In this document: positions 62,726 through 64,000 of the stretch, one piece after another | Numbering within the stretch: the first letter of the stretch is position 1 | How the letters are laid out: every line of letters starts with the position of its first letter | Assembly (NCBI GenBank): GCA_030710605.1 | Contig: CP092874.1 | Span: forward strand, 44,326,965-44,390,964 | From: Cordylochernes scorpioides | Taxonomy: Eukaryota; Arthropoda; Arachnida; Pseudoscorpiones; Chernetidae | DNA length: 64,000 bases | Reading direction: 5' to 3' | The notes under the pieces: model-generated | The model's database searches: none | What the model saw: only the letters and a program-made list of their open reading frames with translations | What the model was told of the DNA's origin: nothing | Position numbers and translations under genes: made by a program

Positions 62726-62834
62726 GTTAAGGGCATGGGCATGGACTCCCCTGAGCTGCTCCTGCTGGTGGAGAACTGCCCCAAGGGAGCAGAGACCCTG
62801 GTGACCCGCATCATCCACATCCTGACTGACAAAA
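62726..62834 (+). CDS. SYMPK: symplekin exon 21 of window (start of conserved C-terminal domain)
   Basis: Acceptor GTTGCTGTAG, donor [46 protein letters not shown](x), the most conserved block in the gene (human [28 protein letters not shown]). Leaves one base; the following exon is outside or begins at 63982. Confidence 0.98.
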
Positions 62835-62893
62835 GTAACTCCCCACTCACAGCATTGCCTGCTCAATTTGGTTATATAAACCTGACAGTGGTA

Positions 62894-63071
62894 CAGCAGA
62901 ATCTCCATGAGAGGACACTCGCGCTAGTGGACACCCCTCCATAAAGGACAGTTTTCATTCGCAAAATTACCATTTTTACTATTTAGCATCTCTCTGGTAA
63001 GAGGACATCTCTCCCTAAAAGACACTTTAGCTCTGCAATTAGGTGTTGTCCTTTATAGGGAGGTTCTACTG
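62894..63071 (-). repeat. MITE B
   Basis: CAGCAGAATCTCCATGAGAG to GGGAGGTTCTACTG, TA on both sides. Confidence 0.88.
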
Positions 63072-63254
63072 TAATAGTTTATATATCCTATATATTTTAT
63101 CATCATCTCAACCATATTTCTTAAATAAAGACAAATATCTTTTGTCGAAATGCTGAGAAAATAAAACCTTTTTTGGCCAAAGTGTCTTTATTTAAGAAAT
63201 ATTAATGCTGGCCAGGCAACCTGTGTCTTCAACCATAGCCCTGTTTTCCTAGTC

Positions 63255-63372
63255 TTTTTAATTCAACACTTCAAGGGATCTGAAATTTTCAGTTGAATTA
63301 TAGTCGGTTAAATTAAAGAAAATAGCCTTTTATTGCGATTTGAATTAACTTGAATTAAAGAGTTTAAAGTGA
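63255..63372. repeat. MITE scrap
   Basis: TTTTTAATTCAACACTTCAA and TTGAATTATAGTCGGTTAAA; same family as 25255 and 58318. Confidence 0.45.
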
Positions 63373-63591
63373 ATACATATCAGACTAAATATTTGTATAC
63401 TTGGATTGAATTATGCTTCTTTACAAAAGCGTTGTTTACTTGTCCCTGAATTCTTTTTTTTTTTTTTTAAGTAATAGGCACTTTTTCAAAAATTAGATGC
63501 ACAATGGTTCAGGCCACATGACAGCTTTTTTTTACCGTCGGAATGCAGTTTGACCTTTTTCAATTTCAATATAAATATTTATTTGGATATA

Positions 63592-63880
63592 TGTGGCAAC
63601 ATAATAAGGTGGGAAGAGAAATAATCACACCACAAGTTGGAAGAGGAACCCAGGTAACCAGAAAGAGAGAGAGAGAGACGGGCTCGGCAAAGCCGGGCGG
63701 CCGTTCATGTCGCACCACAAAGCCCAACTGTCTTCAAAGTCCCGAGGTGTTAAGTGACGGACCCCAGGAGCCCCTTGGAATGTCGCTGATGTCTAAAGTG
63801 ACCGGTCCTTACCCTCCCGTCTCTCTCTGGGTTGACTGTAGGCTTGCTTTATTATTCCTGGAAGAGTATATATTATGACA
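63592..63880 (+). repeat. solo LTR-3 (probable)
   Basis: 289 bp from TGTGGCAAC to ATTATGACA, flanked by TATA on both sides, with a GC-rich centre against an AT-rich background. No clear promoter boxes. The reading frame across it is not a gene. Confidence 0.55.
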
Positions 63881-63981
63881 TATATATATATGTGAGGAAG
63901 GTTCTCAGAAATAAAAATATAAAATTTATCTTCTACTCATTCTCTCTCTGTTTCTCTTTACACACTCTCCATTATTTTCAG

Positions 63982-64000
63982 GCAAAATAACAAGCTTTAC
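63982..64000 (+). CDS. SYMPK: possible start of symplekin exon 22
   Basis: A strong pyrimidine tract and acceptor (CTCTCCATTATTTTCAG) precede GCAAAATAACAAGCTTTAC. Two bases would complete the codon left by exon 21 (A+GC, serine), then KITSF. Too short to confirm by sequence. Confidence 0.4.

Larger units (their letters stand above)
13518..62834 (+). other. SYMPK: symplekin gene (partial), span of 21 recognised exons
   Basis: Symplekin is the HEAT-repeat scaffold that joins CPSF73, CPSF100 and CstF64 in the nuclear cleavage/polyadenylation and histone pre-mRNA processing complexes and supports the Ssu72 phosphatase. The 21 exons keep reading phase across every junction, all with GT-AG introns, and follow the order of animal symplekin from the N-terminal HEAT domain to just inside the conserved C-terminal domain. 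Introns range from 42 bp to 9.6 kb, nearly all the length being transposons. Upstream exons with the first part of the protein are not in the window, and the 3' end runs off the right edge. Confidence 0.93.

Noticed and set aside
63592..63880. GC-rich block as a candidate symplekin exon
   Set aside because: No splice-bounded frame matching the expected symplekin segment; TG...CA ends with TATA repeats fit a solo LTR better.

Overview
This is a 64 kb stretch of an AT-rich animal genome. It carries one host gene, on the + strand, heavily invaded by transposable elements. The host gene is symplekin (SYMPK), the scaffold of the mRNA 3'-end processing machinery. I could place 21 internal exons between 13518 and 62834 (about 2.24 kb of coding sequence, roughly 747 codons) from splice sites, uninterrupted phase and resemblance to animal symplekin. 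The first exons lie left of the window and the last ones right of it; a possible 22nd exon begins at 63982. The mixture of mobile elements (Penelope-like, Ty3/Gypsy, mariner, Tc1, pogo/Tigger-like MITEs, Helitrons, RTE-like LINEs, tRNA-derived SINEs) points to an invertebrate, and several families look like those common in arthropods, perhaps chelicerates. That assignment is an inference.

Layout. 1-12650 is a nest of transposons: a dead mariner, Helitrons inside Tigger-like elements inside Helitrons, a tandem duplication of that nest, a very young Gypsy element (6843-10152, LTRs the same as far as I can read) and a mariner deletion derivative (10839-11602). 13518-24709 holds exons 1-4 with SINEs, a LINE ORF1-only insertion, and a Penelope-like element (17600-21470) split by a 1.4 kb Tigger-like element. 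25776-28360 is a giant palindrome made of two partial Penelope-like copies, followed by a small element (28362-28707) that encodes a well-formed hammerhead ribozyme. 29313-41499 holds exons 5-14 with three kinds of MITE or palindrome, two solo LTRs and an EEP-nuclease fragment of Helentron type. 41594-48667 is a Tigger-like element carrying a decayed Gypsy. 48951-50432 is a 741-bp tandem duplication. 51093-55399 holds exons 15-19 with LINE and SINE remains. 55651-58300 is a dead mariner carrying an intact Tc1-type transposase gene. 59218-60944 is a decayed gene of a transposon family I cannot name. 61787-62834 holds exons 20-21, and 63592-63880 a solo LTR.

Repeat families named here: A = about 1.3-1.4 kb Tigger-like element (ends CAGTAAAACCCC, TA target); B = about 160-180 bp MITE (ends CAGTAGAACCTCC, TA target); C = palindromic element with a hammerhead-like motif and 13-bp target duplications; D = SINE with a (CAA)n tail; D2 = tRNA-derived SINE with an A-rich tail. 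Most of the biology here is transposon life history inside introns. The most unusual items are the hammerhead-bearing element, the C palindromes, the Penelope palindrome and the young Gypsy whose internal deletions left one continuous reading frame.
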